A program made the position numbers and the translations under genes. The notes beneath the pieces are model-generated. The model was given only the letters and a program-made list of their open reading frames with translations. It was not told the origin of the DNA and ran no database searches. Positions 33,741 to 46,642 of a stretch of 64,000 nt of DNA are shown here, one piece after another. Each line of letters opens with the position of its first letter. The first letter of the stretch is position 1. Origin of the DNA: Tyto alba (Eukaryota; Chordata; Aves; Strigiformes; Tytonidae); the NCBI RefSeq assembly GCF_018691265.1, contig NW_024881278.1, forward strand, positions 7,027,501-7,091,500, in the 5' to 3' direction.

Positions 33741-36700
33741 ACAGCGATAAGACCCCCTGCACAGGGAGAATTTTGCACTAGGCAAAAGAAGTTTTATTCT
33801 TTGGGGGGGACAGTCTATGAATATCCTCCTTCCAATGAGAACCCACATAAGGATGAATTTGCATTTTGCTGCTCTTTCAGTTTGAAAATCTAAGAAAATA
33901 ATTCAATCTGCATTTTTTTAATGGCAAAAATCATTATCATCATCGACAAGTCAGAATTTAGAGAGGCTTTTTTTCTTTTTTTTTAGGTTTTGTTCCTTTT
34001 TGTATGATTGAAAAATCTGATTCTGGAGAGCCCAAGAGAAATTTACCCATAATTCAGGCAATGATATCCACGTCTCCATGAGTGTGCAGGGTCAACATAC
34101 CGGATTCTGTTTGCTTAGGTGGCTCTCATCATTATCTGATTTCTTTCTCTCCATTGTTAATGGCTGTACCGAGAAGTACATTCCATTTATACAAATAGCA
34201 TTTTAGTTCTTTAATTAAAATGCAGCATAATCAGAAACAATCGAACAGACATCACTGAGGCACAAGACAGAACAGCTTGTAACACACAAGCCACAGTATT
34301 AAGGCTGTAGATGATTTTCATTTGTTTCCTTATTAAGGAACAGAAATGAAGCCTTACATCATTTGAAGATGCTTCGAGAACACAGGTATGAGCACTTGGT
34401 GGGTTAATCACTTCCAGACAGAAGACTATTGGTAATTTCTTTAATTACAGTACAACTAATCAAACACAGAAAACTCAAAAGAACTGGCCAGCTCCTATGG
34501 ATTAGACTGCAGGGGTCCCATCTAATTTCAGCGACTTAACCCACGATTTCAAGTAATGTATTTCAATTCTAACTCCAGAACAAAAACCAAAGCTGTACAG
34601 CAGATGGTGAGGTTACTACACCATTTTCTGTATTTTTATTTAATACAGCTACAGCTGAGGTTTGGTGGGAAGAGAATATTAACAATAAAGTAAATTTATC
34701 GAATGAAGTCTCTTTCAGTGGGGCTAGTATAATCAATTTAAACTTGCTGCAAAAACATAAGTCCTTAAACTCTTAAAAGCCACCTAGTTTCAACCTTTGT
34801 TCAAAAGAGCAAATACAATTGTCGAAGCAAATGCAATTGTATAAACTGCTTATTTTGTCTGTTTTAAGGGATGGTGTTTAAGACTGGAATTTATTTTGTT
34901 TATATTGCTATTTAATTGCATTTATTTAGAGATTTTTAATGTATAAAATAAGTTATTGTCATTAGCTTAATATTTTCCTGAATTGTAATCTAGTTAACTT
35001 TCTAATTATTTTTTAATATGCATTTTTCCTATTTTAAAAATATTTCATAAAATTGTTTATACTTAGCTAATTCCGACATAAAAATAGAATGAGACCAGTG
35101 AATCAGGAATCAACTCATGCTAGAGAAGACCCAAAGAATCTTAAATGTATTCACAGTGACACATGGAATAATAATTACTTTTACATGGCGCTATAATGCA
35201 GGAGGTAATAGAGTATATTACAATGCATGAATATAATACCCTGTCTTTAATCCGACATATGGTTTTCATGAAAGATGAACTTAAATTACAGAGCAAGCAA
35301 GGAAAAAAAAAAAAGACGACTAGCAAATGAACACAGGGACAGACAATTTACTGCCTCAATATTAATACAGAAGGAAAAATATCTTTCTGGCAAAGCCTAT
35401 TCACACAAGGATGAAAAGTTAAATTTCAGGGAAATTCCCTTCATCAAATACAGCAGTTGGAAAGAATGTAAGCACAATCCTTTGCTCCCCCATCTTAAAA
35501 CAAAGGAATTGCCCAAAGACTTTCAGATACCTCTAGATTTTCACGGCTAGTTTGTAATATGTATTTCTGCATCTTGATTCTCCAGAGAACTTGGTATCCT
35601 CCTGCTAAATCTCATTTATAGTCCAGCCAATTCTCACCTTGAATTTTCTAGGAGCCTTCTGACCTCAGGTGCACACAGTTAATTCTTCTTAGTAATTTAT
35701 CTTACCCTTCCTTTCAGCTAATTCAATTACTTCTTGATTAGTGATACAAGACAAAGAGGAAAATAAACCTAGTATATCACTAATGAGCAGAGTCAAGAAA
35801 GTGACCTAAAGGTTTCCATGAGAGGTCTCTTCAGTGGACCCCAATGACATGAGAAGTGGATGGGGGATCTCAGTACCATCCTCCAAGAGTGGTCCTGAGG
35901 CAATGGGATTGGTTACAGTCCTGAGGCAACAGGACTGCTGATGTTCCATTGAGCTGGTCTTGCTCAGCTTACAGCCAGCGCTATGGGATTCCCTCAACCT
36001 CCAACATCTCTGCAGTAGGACACCCTACATGGGCCAGTGCTCATCTGCTACTTCTGCTTCTCGAGGCAGCGCTTGGAGTATGACTTCCCTCACTGCCTCA
36101 CCTCAGCATGCTCACTGCCACATAATACACAGGGTTTAATTCTCTGGCCATCAGTCTTGTGCCCTTTTTCTGGTCTTTGGTGCCACCATACAGCTCCCTC
36201 TCCCACACTCTGCCGCTGCAGAGCACTGCCATTGCCCAGATACCAACAGAATTAAGCTTGCGTACAGACAGTACTGCCTTTCGTGTCTGCTAATAATCTT
36301 TCACCACTACATATCCATTAAATATGGATTAGAGAAGCAGTCAGAGCATTTAAGAAGTAATTACTGTGTACTGGTTTCTGCAAAGGAATGAGACAAATTA
36401 GTTATGAGATAATTGCGGGAGAGATCTTTTCAGGACTTTTGTAGAAGGAACAGCAACAACTGCAATGATTGATTTTTCACAAGTTTCCAGTCCACCCTTC
36501 TACTTTATCTGACTCTGGCTAAAATTTTCAAGAAAACAGCAAAAATCTTCAGACAAATACCAATTTAGAATAATATAGTTTAGCCTCTAGTAACCACAAG
36601 AAAGTATATTTCCTATTCGAAAAAGGAGTTTTAAAACCTACTTGAAGCAAATGAAATGAGGAAGATGACTGGTCTGTGACTGAAGGTATGGACTGGGAAA

Positions 36701-37925
36701 TAAATACCTCTTCCTCTCTGGGATGTTGTGCAATCTCCATGAGTCCCAAATCCCCAGTTAAAAACTAGGAAGAACGACACTTCATTATCTCATACGGGTG
36801 ATATAAAAATAAAAACACTGGTGCCTCAGTGAAGGCTAGGAACTGTGTAGGTCACAGGCAGATAGCTGAAGACAGAACTGACAGTTAACTCAGAAATTTG
36901 CATATTCCAGAAATGTTGGTTTAAGAGTTACCCATGTTAAGTAGTAGTACTGCATATGAATGCAGTGAGACGGGCTCTTCTCTGAGACTGTGAAGCCCAG
37001 AAGTAATGAATGATTTGCTGCACGCGCACTCATGACAAGCTTTGGTGACTACTGAAAGCTTTAATCAAATACACTGAAGGCTCTCAAAATGTTTGAGCAG
37101 ATACTTAGGCAGCCCATACCTTCTACTATCTGCATATGTTCCTTGTGCTCTTGAAACAGTCCACTTTGCTTTAGCTCCAGCCAAAGAGGATGTGAGAGGA
37201 AAGTGGAAGGCAAATTCTGCTGGTCCCAGAGCTCCAGGGAGTCCTCCCACTAGTTTGTTAAACTGCACTGTCAAAAGACCTACTCTTCTGCAGCTTCAGA
37301 GCTGCTCAGCAAGTATGTGCATACGTGAAAATATTTCTCTCCTACCAGCCTCCTCCAGTTGGAAGAGGATTGCTCTTCTAGCAAATACCACCAACTGACA
37401 GAACTGCGCACTGCTGCACTGTTGCAATATGTGAGACATAACATTTAATCTTGTAAGTTAAAACTATAATAAAATGCATATGCTCATGAAGGTTAAGAAG
37501 TTGATATGTAGTTATACCGAGCTAAGTGTAGTTTTGCTGCACAAAACAGAGATTATGAAAAATATAAAAAGGCATTGTTTTCCACCATGTAAAGTTGCAT
37601 TGGACACATGCACAAAAACAGATTACCGGAGAGATTTTAGCATTCATCTAGCTGTTCTTCAATATCATAAGTAGAATATTGTTATCTCCAGGGCAACTAA
37701 ATGATGCTACAAAAGGTGATTTCAGGTAAAGAGTAATGGAGAAAGCTCATGAACCCTACAAAAATAAACATTCTGTAAAGATGAACCTGTTTCTGCTATC
37801 ACAGGTAGATTACAGTAAAAACTACTTACAGCTAAAACAGTGTTTAATCAAAATTATTTTACAGTTTGCCACATGGTACAGCAACAGCCTTAAATATTAC
37901 AGCAATCAAAAAAGGTGTCACCTGG
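33741..37925. other. A+T-rich DNA, very A+T-rich at 34830-35070, no gene recognised
   Basis: Sequence at 34830-35070 is almost free of G and C (for example TTTAATTGCATTTATTTAGA) yet is not a simple repeat. That is a texture shared with conserved noncoding elements, though composition alone proves nothing. A short direct repeat, GTCCTGAGGCAA, occurs twice near 35892-35932. No coding exon is recognised. Confidence 0.5.
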
Positions 37926-38498
37926 TGTCATGCTGGTAGAGTTTAACCCCAGCCAGCGACTAAGCCCCCCCTGGTGGGATGGGGGAGAGAATTGGAAGGG
38001 TAAAAGTGAGAAAACTTGTGGGATGAGGTAAAGACAGTTTAAAATGTAAAGCAAAAGCCATGCGTGCCAGCAGAGCAAAACAAGGAATTCATTCACCACT
38101 TCCCATAGCAGGCAGGTTCAGCCATCCCCAGGGCAGCCAGGCTCCATCACATGAAATGGTGCCTCGGGAAGACAAATTCCATTGTTCCGAATGTCCTCCC
38201 CGTCCTTCTTCTTCCCCCCGCTCTGTATGCTGAGCGTGACGTCATATGGTCTGGGATATCCCTTGGGACAGTTGGGGTCAGCTGTCCCAGCTGTGTCCCT
38301 TCCCGACTTCTTGTGCACCCCCAGACCACTTGCTGGTGGGGTGGGTGGGAGGCAGAAAAGGCCTTCACACTGTGTAAGCACTGCTCAGCAGTAACGAAAA
38401 CATCTATTATCAATGCTGGTTTCAGCACAAATCCAAACCATAGCCCCATACTAAGCACTATGAAGAAATTGAACTCTCTCCCAGCCAAAACCAGCACA
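37926..38498 (+). mobile_element. solo LTR, 573 bp, passerine ERVL type
   Basis: It starts TGTCATGCTGG, soon followed by GTTTAACCCCAGCC, and ends CCCAGCCAAAACCAGCACA. These landmarks and the middle (GTAAAGCAAAAGCC, GGAATTCATTCACCACTTCC, GACTTCTTGTGCACCCCCAG) are ones I recognise from a very common songbird ERVL LTR. It contains a perfect CRE palindrome TGACGTCA at 38237-38244. The usual TATA position just upstream reads CTGTATGCTGAG and looks decayed. An extra stretch of about 8 bp near the 5' end and a shortened section after GCGACTAAGC are further damage. The flanking 5-mers (CCTGG and TGTGC) do not match, so no target duplication is visible. Internal frames are shadows. Confidence 0.85.
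38237..38244. promoter_or_regulatory. CRE palindrome (ATF/CREB site) inside the LTR
   Basis: An exact TGACGTCA octamer followed by TATGG, located where the LTR's core promoter would lie. It is the canonical binding site for CREB/ATF bZIP proteins. Its CpG has survived despite the decay of the rest of the LTR. Confidence 0.6.
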
Positions 38499-41400
38499 TG
38501 TGCTCAGATTCATGTAATTACTCTTCTGGTTATTAGCTCAAGAACCAAATAAGTGTTGTACTTTGGGGAGACTTGAGCTGCAGAGCACATTTCAAATGAA
38601 AAATTTTACACCCTGTCTCAAGAAACTGCATTTTTCTCAAGCAGCAATTCAAGATATCCCAAGTTCTCCAGTGCCATGGCTACTCCACTCTCTTTATATT
38701 CTCTAGTGTTACCATATGCGTGGCTTAAAAACAGGGACCACTTTAACCAAGGCTTATTTGGCCATTGTGCTTTTGGAATTAGGAGATCACCAAAGGACCC
38801 AGCTTAGTATAATGACAGAAAATAGGAATGACTTTGGCTTAACAGGGAAGTATATATTCTGACTAATGAGGATACATCCACCTTGTGCCAACTGGTTAAA
38901 CAGTGCTTACAGAGATGCTTAATACTTCTCAAATCCAATCTCTTAATTAAAAAATTATCATAAAAATGAAGATGCTTAGCTAAAGAGGACTGCTTCATCC
39001 AACATCACAGACAACATTTTATTATTTCATTTAAGTCTTTGAAGGATAATATTGACCTATGTCTTCTTTGGTCACCACACTAGAGGGGATCCTACAGTAT
39101 TTATACAGTGTCACATATTGGTTATTGGATGGAGTAAAACAGTCCAGTCAGTGTTGTCATTGCCACGTCTTTGTTATGTGTAGCAGTAGAGTACTCCATG
39201 CTGCTGGAGGCAAAACCACAACCAAACGAACTGCTCCATGTCAAGCAACAAAAAATGATTTGTTTTCCTTTGATCCACAGGAATAGGAAACTTTTCCAGG
39301 GAGGAACAAGCCCATAGCCAGAAGCAGACTATTCACTCTCTGTGCCTGCTCACTGCTGGCCAGCACTGTGGGTCAGAAAGGAAACAGAGCACGGGCCTTC
39401 TCCTGGCACAGAAGAGGATTTGGGGCAGCCCTGGTGTCCACACTCCTCCTGTACTGTCTCTGCTGGGTGAATATCTCCCACCCAGCAAGAAGCAATGCCC
39501 TCTTCATGCCGTACGGTGCTACACAGCTATCAGGGATGCACTGCAATCATTCTGTATGTAGATGTGTATATCCTGTAGGCATAAACTTAGAGACCACTGT
39601 TCGGAAATTTGTTGAAGGACAGCATTTCCTAGCAAACGCACATTCGTAACTCTGCCTGAAACAAGGGTTCCAGTATAAGTGTGGTCAAAATCTGGTCCAA
39701 AGGAAGCTATGCTTATTTATATTCTGGAGACAGATTTGAGCCCTTAGTATCTTGTTTTCCATATTAACTTTAACAAAGCATGCCTTTTCCAAGACTTGCT
39801 AATGAGCCTAGCATACTTGGGGAAAAAATGTAAAATATACAAACAAACTCACTGTCAGATGGGTTTTTCCAAGGTCTGGACTGAAACTCAGAGAAATAAG
39901 AAATAAATGTTATGTCCCTCCAAATATCTTACAAACTCTGATGAAGAAAAAAAAAAAAAAAAAAAACAACCTTGATTTTCTGGCCAAATCTCCCAGCTGC
40001 TTTTGCAATTCATAATGGGTCTGGCTGAAGAGTTGGTTCATTTTTATAAATCCAGTTCCTTTTCACAAAAATGTTACTTTAATAACATCCAAATCCTGAT
40101 TATTTTGTGCTTAAAACCAAACTTTGTTAAAAAACAGTGCCTCTTCCTGCAATGCACTTTCACTCAACATATATGAAAACACCTCTGAGTTTCTTTTGGA
40201 AAGAGTGTGCCCCTTCCAGAACCAGTGCTGTTACTCAGAGATTGGGAAGAAAAATAACACATCAAGATAGAACGATAGTGCCTAAAATCCTGGTGATCAG
40301 TAAAACTGTCAAAACATGCAAGACACTAAATCTTCAGAAACCACATATGTTCAAAATTCAACTAATTGGTGGGCAACCAATGCAAGTTCCAAACTGATAA
40401 TATCACTCCAAATGCTAGAATACACGAATGTCAGTTTTTGAAGGATATATTTCATTGCATTTCCTATATTTCATCAATGCTAATCAGCACTGGATTCTCA
40501 TGGATTCTTCTACCTTCTTGCAGGTGTAACGTTTTCAAAGATTCACTAGCTAACAAACTTTTCTGGTTTTCTTATAAATTCATGAGTAGCATGTATTTTG
40601 TACCTAAACTGTTGCAAGCAGAAATCAGAAAACGTTTTTGTTATATATGCACACAGTTATTAATGCAATTCTACAACTTTTGTGTGCAAATACATGTGTG
40701 TGTGTGTTGTAATCTAACTTACCTGAGCATGTTCTCCTCAACATTTATTTTTTTCCTGTCAAATTACACAAAAATAACCATATAGGAACCGAATGTGCTT
40801 CTCAGAAATGCATATGCTAGGCTTGCCACAGAGCCTTTTTCCACTTCCAAGCTCCACTGCTCAAAATAGCTGTAGTTCTGAAGTATTTCCAAAAGGCTGG
40901 CAAGACACAAAGCAGCTTTCACATGCAACTTGCAGCCACTTGTTTCTCAGCTCCTAAGTGACAGTGAGGGGGTCTGGAGAGGTCTTGACCAGATTAAACC
41001 TTTCCTCCACCACATGCACCAGAAGTCTGTATGTAGCTACTTCTCATAATGTGCTTGTCTCTTCAGCACTGACAGCTTACTCAAAGAAGTAAATATTGTA
41101 ACTTCTGACATCTTATAAGCTTGCTCTGAAGGACAGCACAACAGGTCTTAGCCGGGGTAGCTCTAATGCCACAGCATACACGAAACAGCCACTTCCAACT
41201 CTCTAATAAATAGTCCACATAATTTTGCTTCATGAAAATCTTAGAAAACAAGTTAAAATGTATCACATTAAATACACCAGTATTTGCAGGTAGTCCTTCA
41301 AAGAATCTGCCTACCAAGGTCAAAATGCAGTCACCTGAAATGGGAATTAACACCAGACAAACATAGATTTAGTTGGAGATTTAGCTTCCTCTGATTAAAT

Positions 41401-44400
41401 TCTCCAGCTAGTCTTTTTCAGGAGGAAAACACTTCTTACCATATGTCCAGAGCATGTCCTCACTTTCTACTGTATAGTACAAGCCATGGCCACCTTCCTG
41501 TTCACTTGTATTAACATTAGATGAGAGGCCAGCTCAGTAAACCAAATCTTCAGAAATGAAAGGGAGAATGAAGACATACAGCAAACCTTAAGTTTCCCAA
41601 AGTGCCATAACATGGTATGATTGGAACCAAGTGCCATCAAGCACACACAGGGACCCAACACTAAAAGAGTGAAACAGCAGCAACCTGAAGCTCAAAAGCT
41701 CACATCTCCTCTCCTTAGAAGTCAGTTCTGTGGTACTTCAGGGAGCAGGGCTCCAAGCTGAGAACCAGCAGACCTACGGGATGATGAGGACTTTGAAAAT
41801 TCCAGAGTTTGCTGCTCCAAAAATACACTGTTTGACCAGCCTGCTGTCAGAGCCGATTCCTACTAAAACAAACATTTAACATGTGCAAATACTAAAAGAT
41901 GAATTTCCTGTTTGAACAGTCAGCACAACAGAATATTGCCAAAAGAATCATTGCAACATCTGTCAACGTAACCAACCAACTACCAGCCAGAAAACAGGAC
42001 AACCATCATCTGTCATCAAGAGACAGAAAGAATGTCCCAGCAAAGCCTTCCTATATCAAATTCCACCACGGAGAAAAATGATGAGCAGGACAGGGTGCAA
42101 GAGAGACAGCCACTGTGATCTCTGACCCTTCCCTTCATACCCAAATAAAACAATAATCAGTTTAGGAGTGAAAGTATCTTTGGTGCTTATCTCAAAGGAG
42201 ACATGAAAGCAGCAAAGGAACAACACTCTGGGCAGTGACAAGTCTGACACCCGTTCTGCCCTCCACAAAGATGCACTGATTTGTATACGCTCATGGTGCT
42301 GTTTCCCTCAGACATATGAGTTGACAGAGCTCACAAGCCCAGCCAAATATCCACAGCAGACATGTAAAGACAGTGTAACGATGGTAATGGCAAGCCATTA
42401 ATATCAACAAGAGACTGCACTTCAATTTTTTTTCAATAAATATTTCCAAGTTCTTTGCTCTTTTTCTAAGCATTCACATATTCACTGTCGCTCACTTTCA
42501 ATCAACTGATAATAAAAAGGTTTAATTTAAGTTCTGAGAGAAAACGTGCTATTTCTGACAGCTCATTGCACACCTCTGCTCCACTGAAGCAGGTGTGTCA
42601 CAGTCCTCAACATTTCCTTCTTGCAAGACAGCATGGACTCACTCTGAAAAGCTGTCTGCATGTGCAGTGGGACACTTTCATGCCATGAGAGATGTCACTT
42701 TATCAGTAGAAATGATGCTGATGTGGCTATGGGCTTTTTTAACCCATTTCAGGAACAAAAACTACCCCTGCAGCCTAAGTACCTGAAAAGTTATTACGCT
42801 TGTGTGCAGTGAAAGAGGAAATGTTATCAGTTTTCCTTTTAAAAATATGTTAAAAAAAAAAAAAGCAGAGGTAGCCAAATTAAGACTAGTCTAATTTGAC
42901 CAGCTGGTTAAAGACTCCTCCAGTGGTAAGGAGGAGGCCACAAACGGCCAGGGGAAAATTTCCTCTGTGAACTTGCTGCCAGTGAAAATCTGGTGAAGAA
43001 TTTTCTGAGCCAGTTCTTACTATTGTGTCATATGGAACATGCCAGGAGGGGGAAAAAAAAAAAAAAATAAAAAGGTATAGCAAAACAGTTTATAGTATCT
43101 CAACTAGAATATGCTAGAGGAAGGCTAGCAGTAGCAAGATGCAGCCGATTTCCAAACGCTCTCTCCCTGGATACCTGCACCAAGTCTACAGGGAGAAACT
43201 GAGCTCACTGCCATTTCAGCCACAGCTTGCATGCCTGGGTTTGTAAATGTGTACGGGGCCCTTAACTTCCAAAAACCTTTTTCCTGTTTCTATTTTAAAC
43301 TAAAAGGAGCCACTCAGAACTTGTAGAAGGGTGGCATAGCCATAAATCTCTCCAGGCTCAGGGCATCTAAAGCACCAGCATAAAATGTTGCATTTGCAAT
43401 TTGTTGCAAGTTTGAAGACTGCTATTTGTAACATTATAAAATGACGGAAAGTAAAAATGGTGGGGGTTGGGGGAAGCAATTTCCACTGCTCAGAACTGAC
43501 ACCTGCATTAGTGTATCTATCACTCCCAGTGTTTTACACTGTTTCCGGCTTACTTCCACACACTGATAACGGTAGTTTCCCTTGTTCCCTTTGGGAAACC
43601 ACCCCCAGACATAACCTACCTCATTATCAAAAAGCTCTCCTTAATATCCAAGCTTAGTGTTCTTTTTTCCTTAATTTATCTTACTAGTCTCAATTATGTT
43701 TTTTTCCCTCATTCTAAATTACTCCTTAAATACTTTGATATTTAATGTTCTCCTGCTCACTGATAATCAGTGGGACACTTACATCCAGAAAAACCCAAGA
43801 TGAACACAAATAATTAATGAGAAAATTTTGTAAATCATTGGCTGCATAAATAAAATCCCCACTTGATAATTTTCTGCTTACCATTCATGCACAATAGCAA
43901 AACCTATCTTAATAGTTTGGATTCAATTATTTGACACAAAGTTTGGAGAATAAAGACCCAAATGCATCTTTAAACAAACAGTGTGGCTATAGAGCAGTTT
44001 CTTGAAGACAGGACACGCAGTTTGAAGCAGTTAAATCCAGCTGGCTGAATGATCCATACAGCTGTGGCTTCCCTCAGCTCTTAAATAAAATATTAGGGTG
44101 TGTTTCTATTGTTTGTTAGCTGTCATCAGACCATCTTTCAGCTGATGGAGGTTAAAGGCTATGTAGATTCCTGGGACAGCTGTTTGGTAATTGTCACAGC
44201 CAGTTACTTGGTAACCCAGGAACGGCAATCTCAGGAGGTAGATTCTTGGTTGCTAAGCGATAAATTCAGGTAAAATAACCTTTTCCTGGATTTTATTGCA
44301 ACTACAGGCTCCAACTGTATAGTCCAAAGCTCTCCTTTTTTTTTTCTTCCCAGGGATGAGATTTTAAATTATTGCTGAATAACTTTTCTGGGATCTTATG

Positions 44401-44854
44401 CAGCATTCGACATGGGTTAAATGAAGTGGCACTATATTTCACTCCTATTTGAATGGATAAATCCACAACAGGCTTCCTACAGCATGTTGCAGCACATGTA
44501 GTTAATCTGCTGAGTATAAGAGAGTGATTTACACGAGAACAGGCTGGGGAAAACAGAAAAAGAGGCAGGCCCTCCTGCAAAAAGGACTTTGTGTTCCTAT
44601 TTCCTTCCCTTTTTCAGTTTGTTTAGGTGTTTTTTTTATTATTATTTTTAAGAAAATGCAATGTACAGGTTTGAGCTGAGCCAGATGCTTTTGTGACTAA
44701 TGCTTGCTAAGCAAATGACCGAAGACCTCAGTACCCTTGGCAGCATTATAGGGGTCAAACTTCCACATGTACACGCGGTTCTTTAGCAATTTTTCCCACA
44801 TGTGTGTCACAAGCAGGAGCTCTCAAACATAATCTCAGCTTCAGCGCCAGCTCT
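38499..44854. other. A+T-rich unique DNA, no gene recognised
   Basis: Frames reach 139 codons (plus strand 40366-40785) but have no family features and Phe/Ile/Cys-rich chance composition. An A20 tract lies at 39947-39966, a (TG)6 run near 40695-40708 and A-rich runs near 42852-42864 and 43051-43066. No mobile element is recognised. Confidence 0.5.
39947..39966 (+). repeat. poly(A) tract, A20
   Basis: An uninterrupted run of A. No retrocopied gene is recognisable upstream. Confidence 0.86.
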
Positions 44855-44965
44855 TGGTTTCCCTAATTTCTTCGCCTATGAAACAGAGATACTAACAACA
44901 CCTATTTTTCTACATTGCAACCTTATTTATGAAGGCCTTTGAGGATGAAAGTCTGCTCTTGCCAA
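44855..44965 (+). repeat. MIR-like SINE relic with the shared tail
   Basis: CCCTAATTTCTTCGCCTATG, then AAACAGAGATACTAACAACA, CCTATTTTTCTACATTGCAA, and TTTATGAAGGCCTTTGAGGA with TGAAAG follow the plus order 'cagtttccccatctgtaaaa', 'tggggataataacactacc', 'tacctcacaggg', 'tttgtaaagcgctttgagat', 'gaaag'. The tail is the same as in the minus-strand copies at 9435-9500 and 21225-21440. Confidence 0.6.
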
Positions 44966-46265
44966 ACAGACTCATAATTTTCTGATGTTTCATGAGCAGA
45001 TGCAGCTGTGCACAGTGGGGATGGCAAGTCACTGGCAATGGGTAAGAGAGAGACTGGGTTAGCCTGGCCCCGGCTGTCAGCAGCTCGTCCTAACCGAGGA
45101 TGCAGTATCTGTGTGGGACCCTGCGCGGAGCACTGTGGGCTGACGGCTTTCTGTCGTGGGGAAAAGGGCAGCTGCTCTGCCCTCTCTGCACAGGGAATGG
45201 TTAATGTCCCCAGCTGCTTCAGCTCTGTCTTGCACAAACATGCTTTGCAGCTCTGTCTCTTTTTTTCATTTGTGTTTTCAACAAAGATGTTAATATTGGT
45301 TGCTATGGGAAAAATCCCTTCTACCTCTTGTTATTTATTAATTGTCATGTCCCTCTTCAAGGAAATTGATAAGTCAACGTCACTTTCCTCCAAAAGGGAT
45401 ATGCAAAAAGAATTTGGCTGAATTGGCTGCACTAACCCCATCTTGTTATTACAAAGCAGGACAGAAAAGTGTTATGGCTGTGGTACCAGCCCAGGGAGTA
45501 GGTGACTCCCCTTTCTAGGGGTCTCTGACCAGCGTGAAGAAAATCACATCATACTTCTTATAACTGCCCATCGTCCTGCAGAGCAGTGGGCATGACCTCT
45601 CCCATAATGCCTGAAGGAGGATGACTTGTTGGTCCATGCTCTGGGATCACACTGTCTATATTTCACTTTCTTTCTGGAAACAACCAGCAATGTCAAGACA
45701 ATTTCCCAGACACACTGGAAGGATTTTTCTAGGGGTCTCAAGTGACTTATGTTCCTTTCAAGGGGAAGAAATCTAAGGTGTTCCCTTGTCCAGACCTCCA
45801 TACAATAACCTTTGATACGGGAACATTAAGCTCTCAAGAGCTATCAAGAGCTATCAATCTGGCATCATGCAGAGGAACTTTCAGGAATAATTTGTGTAGC
45901 CAGCTCTGCTACAATACCCCAGTGAATAAGACCAATTCTTGCCTCGCTGTCAATGACTTTAGAATGTTCAGACTTGCCTTATTCCCTTGACCAGGAACAA
46001 GTGAACTCAAGCCACACTAAAAACCTACCTCAGCCAGCACCTGAGTCGGTACCACAGGGACTGGCAAGCACGATGCATGTGTGCTGGCTACACTAAGCAG
46101 GGCATCCAGCCTTCTACACAAAAGACTGACAGAAAATACAACACAGCATCTCAGAGGAAAAGCACACCGTGAAGAATGGTGATGGTGAGGAATATGTACA
46201 TAACATATTTCTGCTTTGTATGTGTGCAGTGTGTGCCAAGCTTTCAACCAAAACACCCAGAGCTG
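44966..46265. other. unique DNA with a modest GC-rich patch, no gene recognised
   Basis: Around 45050-45180 the sequence is GC-richer and has some CpG (GACCCTGCGCGGAGCACTG). A 137-codon plus-strand frame at 45008-45421 has no recognisable domain. A short tandem repeat of ATCAAGAGCT lies near 45836-45857. Confidence 0.45.
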
Positions 46266-46342
46266 TGAATCACAGAATCACAGAATAGCAGGTTGGAAGG
46301 AAATTCAAGGATCATCTGGCCCAACCTTGGCAAAAGCACGCT

Positions 46343-46640
46343 CTAGACAAGATGGCCCAGCACCCCGTCCAGCTGAATCTTAAAAGTGTCCAGTGCTGGG
46401 GAAGCCACCACTTCCCTGGGGAGATGAGTCCAGTGGCTGATTGTTCTCATTGTGAAAAATTTTCCTCTTGTGTCCAATTGGAATCTCCCCAGGATTAACT
46501 TGTACCCATCACCCCTCATCTTTTCCAAGTGACACCTTGTAAAAAGGGAATCTCCAGCTGCTTTGTAGCCGCCCTTCAAATACTTGAATATGGTGACAAG
46601 GTCTCCCTTGAGTCTTCTCAAGGCTGAACAAACCCAGTTC
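46343..46640 (-). pseudogene. CR1 ORF2 C-terminus, frameshifted continuation
   Basis: Past the stop at 46643 the CR1 protein continues in other frames. One minus-strand frame gives CEERLRELGLFSLEKTQGR, and another (46343-46621) gives RRLKGDLVTIFKYLKGGYK, then a KFFTMRTISHWTHLPREVV phrase and VLGHLV at its end. These are the conserved last part of CR1 ORF2. At least two frame changes separate it from the RT core, so no functional product is possible. Confidence 0.8.
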
Positions 46641-46642
46641 TC

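Noticed and set aside
38118..38552. Several 87-133-codon frames on both strands
   Set aside because: All are shadows within the LTR at 37926-38498 (one runs slightly past its end).
40366..40785. 139-codon plus-strand frame
   Set aside because: Cys/Phe/Ile-rich chance translation with no recognisable domain or conserved start.
44302..44580. 92-codon minus-strand frame
   Set aside because: No similarity to a known protein, and its Cys/Ser-rich composition looks like a chance frame.
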